Below are positions 1 through 8,437 of a stretch of DNA of 64,000 bases, piece by piece (position 1 is the first letter of the stretch; each line of letters starts with the position of its first letter). The translations under genes were made by a program, and so were the position numbers. The DNA lies in contig CP073341.1 in assembly GCA_018141785.1 (NCBI GenBank), forward strand, positions 2,773,261 to 2,837,260. Reading direction: 5' to 3'. Below the pieces are notes generated by a model, which ran no database searches, was not told the DNA's origin, and worked only from the letters and a program-made list of their open reading frames with translations. The stretch comes from Candidatus Paraprochloron terpiosi LD05 (GTDB lineage Bacteria > Cyanobacteriota > Cyanobacteriia > Cyanobacteriales > Prochloraceae).

Positions 1-59
1 TAACATTCCTAGTTAGCACTGCTAAGGCTGCCGAATGGGCTTGTGAAACTGCTTCAACA

Positions 60-278
60 ATGGTTAATGTAATGTTAGACAAAATTCCCAAATCAGACTT
101 TAAAAACTATGGAACATTCCTCGCGTACAGGGTATTTTTTCTCCCACCCACCCATCTAAATACTCAAAATTCAGTAAAAAATGCTCAAGCAATTTTCAGA
201 GATTATGTACCTCCTGGCAGAAAATTTTCTGAAGAACTGATTCAAGAACGTAGGGAGGAGGCTTTACGTGATAAATAA
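60..278 (+). CDS. VapB-like antitoxin, N-terminus uncertain
   Basis: Probable antitoxin of the PIN toxin that follows. The last ~35 residues have the charged pattern common at antitoxin C-termini (VPPGRKFSEELIQERREEA). The first ~35 residues show no recognisable AbrB, RHH or HTH fold and are rich in aromatic residues and prolines, so the true start may be further in or the DNA-binding half may have been lost. The stop overlaps the GTG start of the toxin by 11 bases, the usual coupling in type II modules. Pairing is inferred from position and the C-terminus only. Confidence 0.5.
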   Translation: MVNVMLDKIPKSDFKNYGTFLAYRVFFLPPTHLNTQNSVKNAQAIFRDYVPPGRKFSEELIQERREEALRDK

Positions 279-654
279 AGTTGTGGTTGATGCTTCTGCT
301 GTGTTGGCTTTGCTCAATCAAGAAGATGGTAGTGAGGAAATTTCTCAATTGATTGGCAATGCTGTCATTAGCTCAGTCAATCTTTCTGAAGTTGTAGCAA
401 AACTTACAGATAAGAGGATGACCAAAACAGACATCGAACAGATTTTATCAAACTTAAATCTTGAAATTATCCCCTTTAGCAACCAACAAGCATTCAGGGC
501 GGGGATGCTTCGCCCGCTTACTAAATCATTTGGACTCTCACTCGGTGATCGGGCTTGTCTTGCACTGGGTATTGCTCTCAATCTACCAGTTATAACTACT
601 GATGGAGTATGGGCTAATCTTAATCTTGGGGTTGAAATCAGAGTGGTGCGTTAA
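268..654 (+). CDS. vapC: PIN-domain ribonuclease toxin (VapC family)
   Basis: A 128-residue single PIN domain, predicted Mg2+-dependent RNase toxin of a VapBC module. The acidic residues expected at the active site are visible: Asp in VVVDASAVLALL (residue 8), Glu in SSVNLSEVV near residue 40, Asp in SLGDRACL near 94 and Asp in VITTDGVW near 112. The start is GTG, chosen because GGGAGGAG lies 8-15 bases upstream and the gene overlaps the antitoxin end. Length is normal for VapC. The cellular target cannot be read from sequence. Confidence 0.85.
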   Translation: MINKVVVDASAVLALLNQEDGSEEISQLIGNAVISSVNLSEVVAKLTDKRMTKTDIEQILSNLNLEIIPFSNQQAFRAGMLRPLTKSFGLSLGDRACLALGIALNLPVITTDGVWANLNLGVEIRVVR

Positions 655-865
655 ACATATGTAGGGCGATCGCTATTATACATTATATGTAACCGAAAAC
701 GATAAATTTTACCCAACCGGAGCATTTATAAATCCCCCCTGCCCCACCTTCTTAAGGGGATTGCCTTCCATTTCTTCCTCGGAAATAATTTACTGGCATT
801 ATACCTTGCCACTTGTCCCTGAATATGTTATAATTTGTTTTTAAGCCTTTTATCACAAACTTTTC

Positions 866-1159
866 ATGCTTTCTATCAGGATAGTACTGGTTTCTGTTCT
901 TGTGCTATTATGCCCTGCTTGTTTGCTAGCTCAACCACAAGCTGTTGAGCCTGAAGACACAACAAGTCAATCCAATGGTTCTTTATGTGGAACTAATGCT
1001 GTCACAAGCCCGTTGAGCTGCTTCGGGCTAGACAATGTGGCAGACTCCAATAATGAGGAGGTGTCGATAGGTAACCAATCTGTAGAAAAAGTTTCCCGTA
1101 GAAGACAAGTGGAGATCGTGATAAAATTCCTTAAACACAGAGAGAGGACCATTAAATGA
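866..1159 (+). CDS. small secreted protein, unknown
   Basis: A 97-residue protein with an N-terminal hydrophobic signal segment (IRIVLVSVLVLLCPACLLA) followed by a polar, acidic tail; the Cys near the end of the segment could make it a lipoprotein. No domain recognised. It overlaps the next gene by 4 bases (ATGA), so the two are probably co-translated. Its middle holds the motif SPLSCFGLDNVADS, repeated almost exactly just after the signal peptide of the next protein. Its C-terminal part (EEVSIGNQ, then RRRQ) is echoed out of frame after the next gene. It may be a decayed duplicate of that gene. Confidence 0.5.
   Translation: MLSIRIVLVSVLVLLCPACLLAQPQAVEPEDTTSQSNGSLCGTNAVTSPLSCFGLDNVADSNNEEVSIGNQSVEKVSRRRQVEIVIKFLKHRERTIK
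1005..1028 (+). repeat. 24-bp direct repeat, copy 1
   Basis: Identical 24-bp sequence also at 1208-1231; both encode the CFG-containing motif (SPLSCFG) in the same frame in two adjacent genes. Suggests that the two genes, or their 5' parts, arose by duplication or gene conversion. Confidence 0.75.
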
Positions 1160-2031
1160 TAAAAAAGATTGCTGTCTCTTTGCTTTCATTATCTTTTTTG
1201 ATTGGCTCAAGCCCGTTGAGCTGCTTCGGGCGAGAAAAGGTGGCAGATTCTAGTAATTACAAGATTATCGATGCAGTCACAGGATCCGAACTTAAATTTG
1301 AAAAATATGCGAAATACGGCACTTTATATCTTGCCGCAACGGCAGCGATGAAGAAAAAAATCTTGGAAAAGGAGGCTGACATTTCCAAGATTAATATTAC
1401 GTTGTATTACGCTCCGTTATATGCCATCACTGATTTGCCAGAAGAAAAATGGTATCCACAGCGAGGTGAGCGCACGATTTCATCTCCTTGGTTGAAGTTA
1501 ACTGAAACCGTTTCGGTCTCCGGCCCTCGGGAAATAGAGATTCGGATCGATGCTACGGAATCCAGGTTTGTCATGGATTTATTTTCCGATCCATACCCCA
1601 GGTTGATGATGGATTCATTTTTCAATCCCAATGATAGGACCATAATGACAAATTTTCTTGAAGTTGACCCGATGAGTCAGATTTGTCTTGAAGAAGCGGT
1701 AGAGAGTTATGCTACAGCTGTAACTGGTGGGTCTGTAAGAAGATTCTCTGGTTTCTCTGGTGCGTTCTCTTGTGTGTCAGAGCCGTTAAGACGCCCACTG
1801 TTGTCTCTTTTTTTATCGTCAAACCAAACTTTTTTCGCGCCATTCATAGGGCCTGTCTTTGAGAGGCTATACAAGACATGTCCCGACATAGCGCCGGGTT
1901 ACTATACTGAACTTTACACGGATCTAGCAATCCAGGCGCTGGAAATTTTGAAAAGCGAATCGGAACCGGAAGCTATGTGGTGGGGGGAAGCGTTCAGGCT
2001 CACACATCTCTGGGAGAGGAGATGTCAATAG
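1156..2031 (+). CDS. secreted protein of unknown function
   Basis: A 291-residue protein with a short signal peptide (MIKKIAVSLLSLSFLIGSS) and an otherwise soluble, mixed alpha/beta-looking chain; several Cys residues (about 24, 182, 210, 238, 290) might form disulfides after export. No family recognised. Start ATG overlaps the preceding gene by 4 bases. At residues 19-32 it carries SPLSCFG and VADS, shared with the upstream small protein. Just before its stop the DNA changes frame into a stretch resembling the upstream protein's C-terminus, so the natural C-terminus may have been altered by a frameshift. It precedes the large RTX/VWA gene and could be part of the same secreted set; that link is inference. 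Confidence 0.55.
   Translation: MIKKIAVSLLSLSFLIGSSPLSCFGREKVADSSNYKIIDAVTGSELKFEKYAKYGTLYLAATAAMKKKILEKEADISKINITLYYAPLYAITDLPEEKWYPQRGERTISSPWLKLTETVSVSGPREIEIRIDATESRFVMDLFSDPYPRLMMDSFFNPNDRTIMTNFLEVDPMSQICLEEAVESYATAVTGGSVRRFSGFSGAFSCVSEPLRRPLLSLFLSSNQTFFAPFIGPVFERLYKTCPDIAPGYYTELYTDLAIQALEILKSESEPEAMWWGEAFRLTHLWERRCQ
1208..1231 (+). repeat. 24-bp direct repeat, copy 2
   Basis: Second copy of the sequence at 1005-1028, placed directly behind the signal peptide coding part of the 291-residue gene. Confidence 0.75.
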
Positions 2032-2086
2032 GTAACCAAGCGACGGATCAAGTTTTGCGCCGAAGAAGAAAAGACCATTGAATATC
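2021..2086 (+). pseudogene. out-of-frame echo of the upstream small protein's tail
   Basis: In the frame shifted against the gene ending at 2031, this stretch reads EEMSIGNQATDQVLRRRRKDH and stop. That matches EEVSIGNQSVEKVSRRRQ near the end of the 866-1159 gene. Either the 291-residue protein once ended with this tail and a frameshift cut it, or this is the leftover of a third tandem copy. Confidence 0.5.
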
Positions 2087-2128
2087 AATGCTAAACTATC
2101 TGAACTATACTAAATAAGGAGAATGACC

Positions 2129-4831
2129 ATGGCATTAGCAGATGTTCTTGCACAGCTAAACTTCACAGGGTTTTCGTCAAGTGATGAAGCGAGTATCAGA
2201 AGTTCGATCACTCAACTCTATAATGGTTCAGCTACGGCAAGGGGTGTACTTGACAAGACAGTTTCACAAAATCGGACGCTCGAAATAAAATTTGTATCAG
2301 GTAAGCTTAGTGCTAGAGATCCAGGTACATTCCAAATTAATGTAGATTTATCGTTTGTTTCCACTCTTGCGTACATATCGCCGACGGGTCAATCGGTTCA
2401 AGATCAGTCATCCCTGATTATGCATGAGATTGTTCATGCTATTGAAGGATTACTGGATGAACCGCGGGATACCAACACAAACTCTGATGGTCCCACTACA
2501 CGCTTTACGAACCAAATTCGCCGAGAACTTGGTCTTCCTGAGCGGCTTTCATATGAGGGTGCTGGACCAGCTTCAATCATTCCAGTTGGAACAAACTACA
2601 CAGATGGTAATGAGATTGATGTTGCGCTTCTTTCCATTGGATACCAGGATACCTCAAGCAATTCTCCAGGAACACGGGACCTCATCATAGCGCGGGACGA
2701 AAACAAAGAAAAAGGACCCGTTAACATCATGATCTCTGGGGATGGAAACGATTATCTCTATAGTCGGAGCGGTAATGACATACTCACTGGAGGCGGCGGC
2801 GACGATTTCATTGATGGGGGAGCGGATGAGGATATCGCAATATATTCTGGTGCGTGTGTCCACTACAGCTTCACGGCCAATGCCGACGGTACATTCACCA
2901 TCAGAGACACTCGTGCAGGAAGTCCTGACGGAACGGATACTTTGCGTGATGTGGAGGTGCCAGAGTTTACTGACGGCGAAGTGACTCTTCAGAAAGGAAA
3001 GGTGGCTTGTCCAGGCTCAAACGTTATCCTTGCCATTGACGTCAGCGGTAGCATGAGGGACGATCTTGCGGCTGTGAAAGCGTCGGCCAACAATATCGTT
3101 GAGGCGCTCTTTGGCACGGATGACGCTCCAGTTGCATCCCGGCTCGGCATCATAACCTTCAACGACATAGGCGAAATTCGCACTGTACTAAATTTTACCG
3201 ACCAAGATAATATCGCTGATAGGAAAGCTGCTGCTTTAGCCGGTATTGCATCTGTGAATATTATTGGAGGCGGAGAGGAGCCATTAAACGGTGCTTTACT
3301 GAGCGCCCTGAGAGGCGATGCAGGGTCGTGGGATGAGGGAGCAACGAGCAACAGGATTATCGTTTTCTCCGATGAGCCTGCGGCTGATCCGGAGCTACGG
3401 TCACAGGTCCTTGCCCTTGCTGCAAATACTAACGTCAGCCTTCCAACCCAAACAACGACACCACCAGCGCCAATCAACCCAAGCTTTGTTGACTACACTG
3501 ACGAGCCCTTACCTGATGACAGCAGACCTGTGCCCGTGCAGGTCTTGCCCATCCTTATCGGTGATGATCCTGAAGCACGGGATGATTTCCAGGCGCTTGC
3601 CGATGGTACGGGAGGACAGCTTTTTACGGCAGCTGATGCATCAGAAGTTGTTGATGCACTGATCGGAGCGATTGAAACCTCCATCAACAATCCACCGACT
3701 GTTGCAAATCCTATCGCCGACCAAACTACGGACGAAGATGCAGCTTTCAACTTTACTATCCCTGGAAACACATTTGAAGACGTTGACGCTGGTGACACCC
3801 TAACCCTAAGCGTTACCTTAGCTCTTGGTGATCCTCTTCCTAGCTGGCTGAACTTCGATAACACCACTAACACTCTTAGTGGAACCCCCGGAAACAATGA
3901 TGTCAGTTCATTTGATATTGAAGTCACTGCCACTGACAGTGCAGGAGCAACCGTAGCAGATACCTTTACCTTGACCGTTGAAGCTCTTCGAGATCAAGAT
4001 AACGATGGTTCTGGCGACCCAACCCTCGAAGGGGTTTTTGAAGTCCAGGGTCAAGTAGGCGTAACCACCCTCCAATTTACCCGCCAATCTTCCAGCAGCA
4101 GCACCCAAGTGAGCGAAGTCGGCGTCTTCCAGGTCGATGACCAAAACCAGGTCAACGGCATCGCTCCTGGTGAAGCAGGCTTCGTCCAAGCAGCACTGAG
4201 CCAAAGCCAGGTTATCTTTTCCAGCCTGTCCGATTTTTCCGATTTTTTTATCAATGGCATTTCATTCGATCGTCAACTTCAGTTCGGAGCAGGCGACCGA
4301 CTCGTGTTCTACCTCATCGCAAACAGCACCAACGATGCTGTATCCCAAGGCAACAGCGCCAACGTCTTCTTCAGCCTTGACAGTGCTAACTCCGACGGAC
4401 TCAACCACGTCAACATCAGCCAAACCGACGGTACCTTTACCTTCGCTTGGGAAGAAACCCTCGGTGGCAGCGACACCTCCTTCGATGACCTGATCTTCAC
4501 TCTCGAACAAGTAAACAATCCCCTATCCTTGCAACAGATGGTCGCCACTCGTCAAGGCGACTCCGAGAGCGAATTGATTGACCTAACCCAATTCACAGGT
4601 CAATCGATACAAGTTCAAATATCCATCCTCAGAAGTGGAGCCGCCTTCGATAACACCGTAGGCTTCTATCGTATCGAAAACGAACAAGGCACCGTCCGTG
4701 ATCCCCTAACCGGACAACTCCTCAATCCATCAGACCAAGGATATGTCCAAGCCGCCGTCCGTATGAGTCAAGAAACAGGACAAGGCATGTCCTTTGATCG
4801 CAATGCAGAAGGCATTACCGCCACCTTCTAA
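2129..4831 (+). CDS. M91-like protease / RTX / VWA / DUF4114 protein, prematurely stopped
   Basis: Large, probably secreted multidomain protein. In order: a zinc-metalloprotease-like region with HEIVH near residue 100 (resembles family M91/NleD); RTX-like Gly/Asp repeats around 200-235 (SGDGND, GGGGDDFIDGG), which bind Ca2+ in type I secreted proteins; a VWA domain with the MIDAS pattern DVSGS near 307; an Ig/cadherin-like domain about 510-620 ending in AGATVADTFTLTVE; and DUF4114-like segments to the end. ATG at 2129 is preferred over ATG 2123 because AAGGAG ends 7 bases before it. The TAA at 4829-4831 interrupts the second DUF4114 unit, which continues in frame to 5065. Function in adhesion or contact-dependent toxicity is only inferred. 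Confidence 0.75.
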   Translation: MALADVLAQLNFTGFSSSDEASIRSSITQLYNGSATARGVLDKTVSQNRTLEIKFVSGKLSARDPGTFQINVDLSFVSTLAYISPTGQSVQDQSSLIMHEIVHAIEGLLDEPRDTNTNSDGPTTRFTNQIRRELGLPERLSYEGAGPASIIPVGTNYTDGNEIDVALLSIGYQDTSSNSPGTRDLIIARDENKEKGPVNIMISGDGNDYLYSRSGNDILTGGGGDDFIDGGADEDIAIYSGACVHYSFTANADGTFTIRDTRAGSPDGTDTLRDVEVPEFTDGEVTLQKGKVACPGSNVILAIDVSGSMRDDLAAVKASANNIVEALFGTDDAPVASRLGIITFNDIGEIRTVLNFTDQDNIADRKAAALAGIASVNIIGGGEEPLNGALLSALRGDAGSWDEGATSNRIIVFSDEPAADPELRSQVLALAANTNVSLPTQTTTPPAPINPSFVDYTDEPLPDDSRPVPVQVLPILIGDDPEARDDFQALADGTGGQLFTAADASEVVDALIGAIETSINNPPTVANPIADQTTDEDAAFNFTIPGNTFEDVDAGDTLTLSVTLALGDPLPSWLNFDNTTNTLSGTPGNNDVSSFDIEVTATDSAGATVADTFTLTVEALRDQDNDGSGDPTLEGVFEVQGQVGVTTLQFTRQSSSSSTQVSEVGVFQVDDQNQVNGIAPGEAGFVQAALSQSQVIFSSLSDFSDFFINGISFDRQLQFGAGDRLVFYLIANSTNDAVSQGNSANVFFSLDSANSDGLNHVNISQTDGTFTFAWEETLGGSDTSFDDLIFTLEQVNNPLSLQQMVATRQGDSESELIDLTQFTGQSIQVQISILRSGAAFDNTVGFYRIENEQGTVRDPLTGQLLNPSDQGYVQAAVRMSQETGQGMSFDRNAEGITATF

Positions 4832-5065
4832 GGAGGTTCACTCTTCGCCCCCTTCCTCATCGCAGACGGTTCTGTAGACGCCGTTCTGGACAGCGACACC
4901 AGCAACGATCCAGCCGTCTACTTTGCCTACCTGGGAGCTAACACCGACGGCGTTGATCACGTTCGCCTCTTCGGAGACAACACGATCGGCTTTGAAGATC
5001 TACCCAACGGTGGCGACTTTGACTACAACGACTTCCTGATCCATGCCGACTTCACCGTAGTTTAG
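4832..5065 (+). pseudogene. in-frame C-terminal continuation of the RTX/VWA gene
   Basis: Directly after the TAA at 4829-4831 the same frame stays open for 77 codons to TAG at 5063-5065. It encodes the rest of a DUF4114 domain (LFAPFLIADG, NDPAVYFAYLGANTDGVDH, FEDLPNGGDFDYNDFLIH). The codon usage and the family pattern match the preceding unit. A single CAA-to-TAA change would explain the stop. A sequencing error or readthrough is possible. Confidence 0.85.
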
Positions 5066-6056
5066 TCACTGTTGATTTGTACTGAGGATCGTTGTCCCAA
5101 CCATCGGATGGTGCCGCAACCGTTGACTGTCGTGATAGGTAGACCCCCGCCATTAATCAATGCCGGGGGTTTTCCCCCACGCAGTACCGGACATGCAACT
5201 TTCAAAGCATCCGGCTCCTGGTGTATCATCTACTTACTGGCGCGTTTACTCCTCATTACTTGTGTCGGATTTCAGGTCTCATTCAAATTGGGCTTTGAGT
5301 CCGAATATGCCAACTTCCTCTCCATTGACGTTTTGCCCTACGCCCCTAACTTATGAGGAACGTTGAGTTTCAAGTTCCAGCTTTCGGATTACAAATCCTC
5401 TTGCGTTCGGATTTGCAGTTACGTTTCACCCTCTCCTACGTCAGCCTATCTGCCGGGTTATTGATTCCCCTGAACTTTCGTCCTAGCAGCATTCGCTTTT
5501 TAGGAGAGTCCTATCTCCCCAGGGAATTGGTTCCCATTACTGGTTCCCTACGATTACTCGACCCTGTGGAGGTTTTCTCGTTCCATAATTTATTAACCTT
5601 TCGGGCGTGCGCGCCCTCAAGGCGTTCCAGGCGCGCACGCCTGGAACGTTAACCAAAGTTAGATTCGATTGGGTTAGGTTGCTCCATAGAACGGCGGTGT
5701 GGTGTCTGCTGGGTAGCTATTAGAAACTACCTTTCACTTATACCGCATACCTTTTGGTTAGAGCGTGTCATTCTAGTTTTCGCTCCTCTTGGGATAACGT
5801 TCCTGCAAGCTTCGCTTTATGCTCACCTTACCAATCTTTCCCTAGCCCACCTCAGTCCTAGACGACTTTTGGATTAGACATTACCCTCTAGCTGTGAAAC
5901 TCCGGCATTACTGCCAAAGCTCCTTCGGGCGGGAACTGGAGAGACACTCTCCATTGGGTTCAGATGGCTGAACCACTAACTACTGCGACTTTCGAGTCGC
6001 ACCCAATAGATCCAATCCCCATCGAACAGAGACGCAGTGCCCCTTACCTTGACATC
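5066..6056 (-). pseudogene. fragment of a group II intron maturase (HNH end), split by another intron
   Basis: On the minus strand, 6056-6003 reads VKVRGTASLFDGDWIYW and 5131-5066 reads DSQRLRHHPMVGTTILS before a stop. Joined across the intron they look like the segment just before the HNH zinc region of cyanobacterial group II intron maturases; the maturase at 27870-29673 has VTGDASPYNGNISYW at the same place. The reverse transcriptase part and the HNH Cys pairs are missing, so this is a scrap. The intron lies after the Trp codon in phase 0. Homology is judged by eye. Confidence 0.55.
5132..6002 (-). mobile_element. ORF-less group II intron
   Basis: An 871-nt stretch with both group II intron ends on the minus strand. 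The 5' end at 6002 starts GTGCGACTCG, matching the GUGYG rule. Near the 3' end is a domain V-like hairpin (GAGCCGGATGC, GAAA loop, GCATGTCCGGT, about 5180-5220), then a domain VI-like hairpin and CTACCTATCAC ending at 5132. No maturase is encoded; a long GC-rich hairpin (5606-5650) occupies what may be domain IV. Excision would need a maturase in trans. Ends are uncertain by 1-2 bases. Confidence 0.8.
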
Positions 6057-6118
6057 AAAACTGTTCATAGTGGCCACCAATTGCGAAAATATAGATGTAT
6101 TGGTCGTCAAACTTGTAA

Positions 6119-6235
6119 ATGAGTCTATCTTTCTCCGAAATTCGCTTAGACCACAAAACAGATCAACGGGCACCGACCGATGCAGAAGTGGCTGCTATGT
6201 TGGAAGAGCGACGAATATATAAATATCTTAAGTGA
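6119..6235 (+). pseudogene. truncated antitoxin remnant
   Basis: A 38-codon reading frame (MSLSFSEIRLDHK, then TDAEVAAMLEERRIYKYLK) that looks like the C-terminal half of a type II antitoxin. It overlaps the GTG start of the PIN remnant by 4 bases, the same layout as an intact module. Too short to be an independent DNA-binding antitoxin. Confidence 0.45.
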
Positions 6236-6395
6236 AAGTTTTAATTGATACCAACATTTTTTCAGTGCAGTTAATCAAGGATTAGACGCTATTGTGACAC
6301 GGGATGCCCAAGGTTTTGTGAGTTCCCCTGTATCTGTGTTATCTGTTCAGGATTTGTTGCAGCAAGTCGGGAAGCAAAGTCGTGATGGCGGTTAG
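6232..6395 (+). pseudogene. PIN-domain toxin with large internal deletion
   Basis: The start reads VKVLIDTNIFS, the usual first strand of a PIN toxin. A few bases later, in another frame, comes AVNQGLDAIVTRDAQGF and SSPVSVLSVQDLLQQV, the usual last third of the same family. About 80 codons between them, including the middle acidic residues, are gone. The module is dead. Confidence 0.7.
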
Positions 6396-6454
6396 TTAAG
6401 ATAGACAGGTGACCAGCGATCGCATTCTTCATTATAATTGCTTGATACAGAAGC

Positions 6455-6664
6455 ATGAACATTTATACTGCTATCATTGAAAAGTGCCCAGAGACAAACT
6501 TGTATGTTGGCTATGTTCCTGGGTTTCCAGGTGCCCATACTCAAGCCGAAACCCTAGATGAGCTGAATAGCAACCTTCGCGAAGTGCTTGAAATGTTGCT
6601 TAAAGATGGAGAGCCAACCTGTGAGACCTATTTTGTAGGGACTCAAACCGTTATGGTTAAGTAG
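6455..6664 (+). CDS. hicB: HicB-family antitoxin
   Basis: A 69-residue HicB-like antitoxin with the family's partial RNase H-like fold: beta strands at the start (NIYTAIIEKCPETNLYVGYVP), GFPGAHTQAETLDEL, then a helix ending EVLEMLLKDG. Length fits the short HicB type without an added DNA-binding domain. It is followed after 2 bases by hicA, so the order is antitoxin first. It should neutralise HicA and may repress the operon with it. Confidence 0.85.
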   Translation: MNIYTAIIEKCPETNLYVGYVPGFPGAHTQAETLDELNSNLREVLEMLLKDGEPTCETYFVGTQTVMVK

Positions 6665-6666
6665 CT

Positions 6667-6894
6667 ATGGGCAAGAAATATCGAGTTCTTAAGCCATCTG
6701 AAGTGGTAGCAGTGTTAGAGAAACTTGGTTTCCAGGAGATTCGTCAGCGAGGTGATCACAAGCAAATGCGACATCCTGATGGACGAGGCACCACTGTTCC
6801 ATGTCACAAGGGAAGAGATCTTTCTCCCATCATTCTGCGACAGATTGCAAAGGATATTGGTTTGACAATTGACGATCTACTGAGCTACAGGTAG
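6667..6894 (+). CDS. hicA: HicA-family mRNA interferase toxin
   Basis: A 75-residue double-stranded RNA-binding-like toxin. The key features are visible: LKPSEVVAVLEKLGF, then GDHKQMRHPDG with the catalytic-type His, and the C-terminal helix LRQIAKDIGLTIDDLL. It cleaves mRNA when freed from HicB (family knowledge). Start ATG lies 2 bases after the hicB stop, so translation is coupled. Looks intact, unlike the hicA-like gene at 12373. Confidence 0.87.
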   Translation: MGKKYRVLKPSEVVAVLEKLGFQEIRQRGDHKQMRHPDGRGTTVPCHKGRDLSPIILRQIAKDIGLTIDDLLSYR

Positions 6895-6959
6895 TTTCAC
6901 CTAATGCTTCTGATTAATCGTTCGCTTTAGGTTAGAGCAGCAGCTAGCCAGACCTAATA

Positions 6960-7826
6960 TTACTTGCACCAGCGTTTTTTCCAAGCCTTAGTGGGTTCTA
7001 GCAAACTGGCCAGTTGTGAGTTTTGCCTCCGTCTCAATATTATCTCTGGGGAATCTTTCAGCATGGGATCCCGGTAGGGAATAGCTGCACGAGTTTGTAA
7101 ATGTTCTCGTTCCTGTAGGGAAAGGGGTGGCAGATCTGCGCCAGTTTTGTTAGCAACCGTACCAGGGGATCGCCTCCCCACGCTCTTACTTGCTCCTACT
7201 GTCAAACCAGCTAGTTGTAAAGCAACCCGCACAGCAGCAGCACAGGAATAGGTAGCCAAGATTCCCGTTGGTTTCAAGCAGATAGCTACCAGAGAGAGAA
7301 ATTCTACTGTCCAAAGCTGAGGACATTTTGGGGGGGAAAAAGGATCCAGAAAAATGGCATCTGCTTGAAAATTTAACCCAATAACTTGTTTTATAGTTAC
7401 CCTCCCATCTCCCCAAAACAGTTTAGCTTGTAAATGAGACTCTTTTACTTCCTGATTCACTGCTAAGGTAGCTAGTAACTGAGGAATAGGTGGTTCCCAG
7501 AGTTCCAATAATTGGGAGGCGCGCGCTTTCTGGCATACTCTTGGCTCTAGTTCTAAAGCAATTAACTGAATTTGAATGTGAGGATTAACTTTCCAAATAG
7601 TTGCTAAAGCAGCAGCACTATTATAACCCAATCCATAGCAAATATCCAAGATTTGCAATGAATTTTTTTGTTGAGCTAACTGTTCCAAACCACAAGGCAA
7701 GACAAATTTTTGTTCAGCTTCTTGCTTGGCTCCAGAGTGAGAGTGAAAATTTTCCTGAAACTCAGGAGAAAAGAAAGTAAAAGAGCCATCTTCCGTTAAC
7801 TTAACAACTAACTCATCTGTATTCAT
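6960..7826 (-). CDS. MnmC-like methyltransferase (DUF752)
   Basis: A 288-residue SAM-dependent methyltransferase of the MnmC C-domain family, which makes the last step of the mnm5 modification at tRNA wobble U34. Visible: the SAM loop LDICYGLGYNSAAAL near 60-75, the acidic end of strand 2 (LIALELEP), DGRV near 143, and FLDPFSPPKCPQLWT near 160. It lacks the FAD oxidase half of enterobacterial MnmC, as is usual in cyanobacteria. ATG at 7826 overlaps the stop of the upstream mobA by 4 bases, so the two form an operon. The exact tRNA product is not proven by sequence. Confidence 0.85.
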   Translation of the reverse strand: MNTDELVVKLTEDGSFTFFSPEFQENFHSHSGAKQEAEQKFVLPCGLEQLAQQKNSLQILDICYGLGYNSAAALATIWKVNPHIQIQLIALELEPRVCQKARASQLLELWEPPIPQLLATLAVNQEVKESHLQAKLFWGDGRVTIKQVIGLNFQADAIFLDPFSPPKCPQLWTVEFLSLVAICLKPTGILATYSCAAAVRVALQLAGLTVGASKSVGRRSPGTVANKTGADLPPLSLQEREHLQTRAAIPYRDPMLKDSPEIILRRRQNSQLASLLEPTKAWKKRWCK

Positions 7827-8416
7827 GCGGTTACCAAAATATCCAAATCTTCTGGTGTATTACAATTAAATAAAACCGAAGCATCTTTAATTGGTAATTC
7901 TCCCACTGGATGTAGTTTCAACCAACCCTGAAATGACCTCCCTCCTCCGGCGATAAAATCAGTCAAGTTAGGTAAACAACAGCGGCGATAAAAACCGCAT
8001 AAAGGTTCCCAACCTTTCTCATTTCTAGGTAAAAGAGCCACCACCTCTTCTTTGACTGTCTCCAGATACCCAATCCATTCCCGGATATCCTTCCCTAATA
8101 GTAGGGGTAAATCGCAAGCCAACAACAACACCCACTCAGTTTCTACCAGGGGTAAAGATTGGGCAAATGCTACCAACGGTCCCTCACCACCCAGTTCTGG
8201 CAAAAAACCGCAGTCTTGAGGTACAATGTGCTGGTATCTTTCAGGCCAAGGGGTAACTACCTGGACTGAATTACTGCATTCTGTAGCTACCAGGCAAATT
8301 CGCTCCAACATCACCACACCATTGATGGAAATTAAAGCTTTATCCCTTCCCATCCGCGAACTTGTTCCTCCTGCTAGTATGAGAATACTTATTCTTTCTG
8401 TAGGCAAATTTTCCAT
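7823..8416 (-). CDS. mobA: molybdenum cofactor guanylyltransferase MobA
   Basis: Transfers GMP from GTP to molybdopterin to make the MGD cofactor, needed for example by nitrate reductase. Signature motifs: ILAGGTSSRMGRDKALI at the N-terminus (nucleotide loop), ELGGEGPLVAF, LLACDLPLL, and EPLCGFYRR. ATG at 8416 (MENLPTE) is preferred to an ATG nine codons upstream because the family begins close to the ILAGG loop. It runs away from the gene at 8438. It overlaps the following methyltransferase by 4 bases. Confidence 0.9.
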   Translation of the reverse strand: MENLPTERISILILAGGTSSRMGRDKALISINGVVMLERICLVATECSNSVQVVTPWPERYQHIVPQDCGFLPELGGEGPLVAFAQSLPLVETEWVLLLACDLPLLLGKDIREWIGYLETVKEEVVALLPRNEKGWEPLCGFYRRCCLPNLTDFIAGGGRSFQGWLKLHPVGELPIKDASVLFNCNTPEDLDILVTA

Positions 8417-8437
8417 AAATGAGCGAGGGCGACGATC

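Noticed and set aside
2654..4548. Several minus-strand and shifted frames inside the RTX/VWA gene
   Set aside because: Shadows of the strongly coding plus-strand frame, caused by its base composition.
5072..5652. Three plus-strand reading frames of 68-99 codons
   Set aside because: They lie opposite the structured group II intron and have no protein-like pattern.
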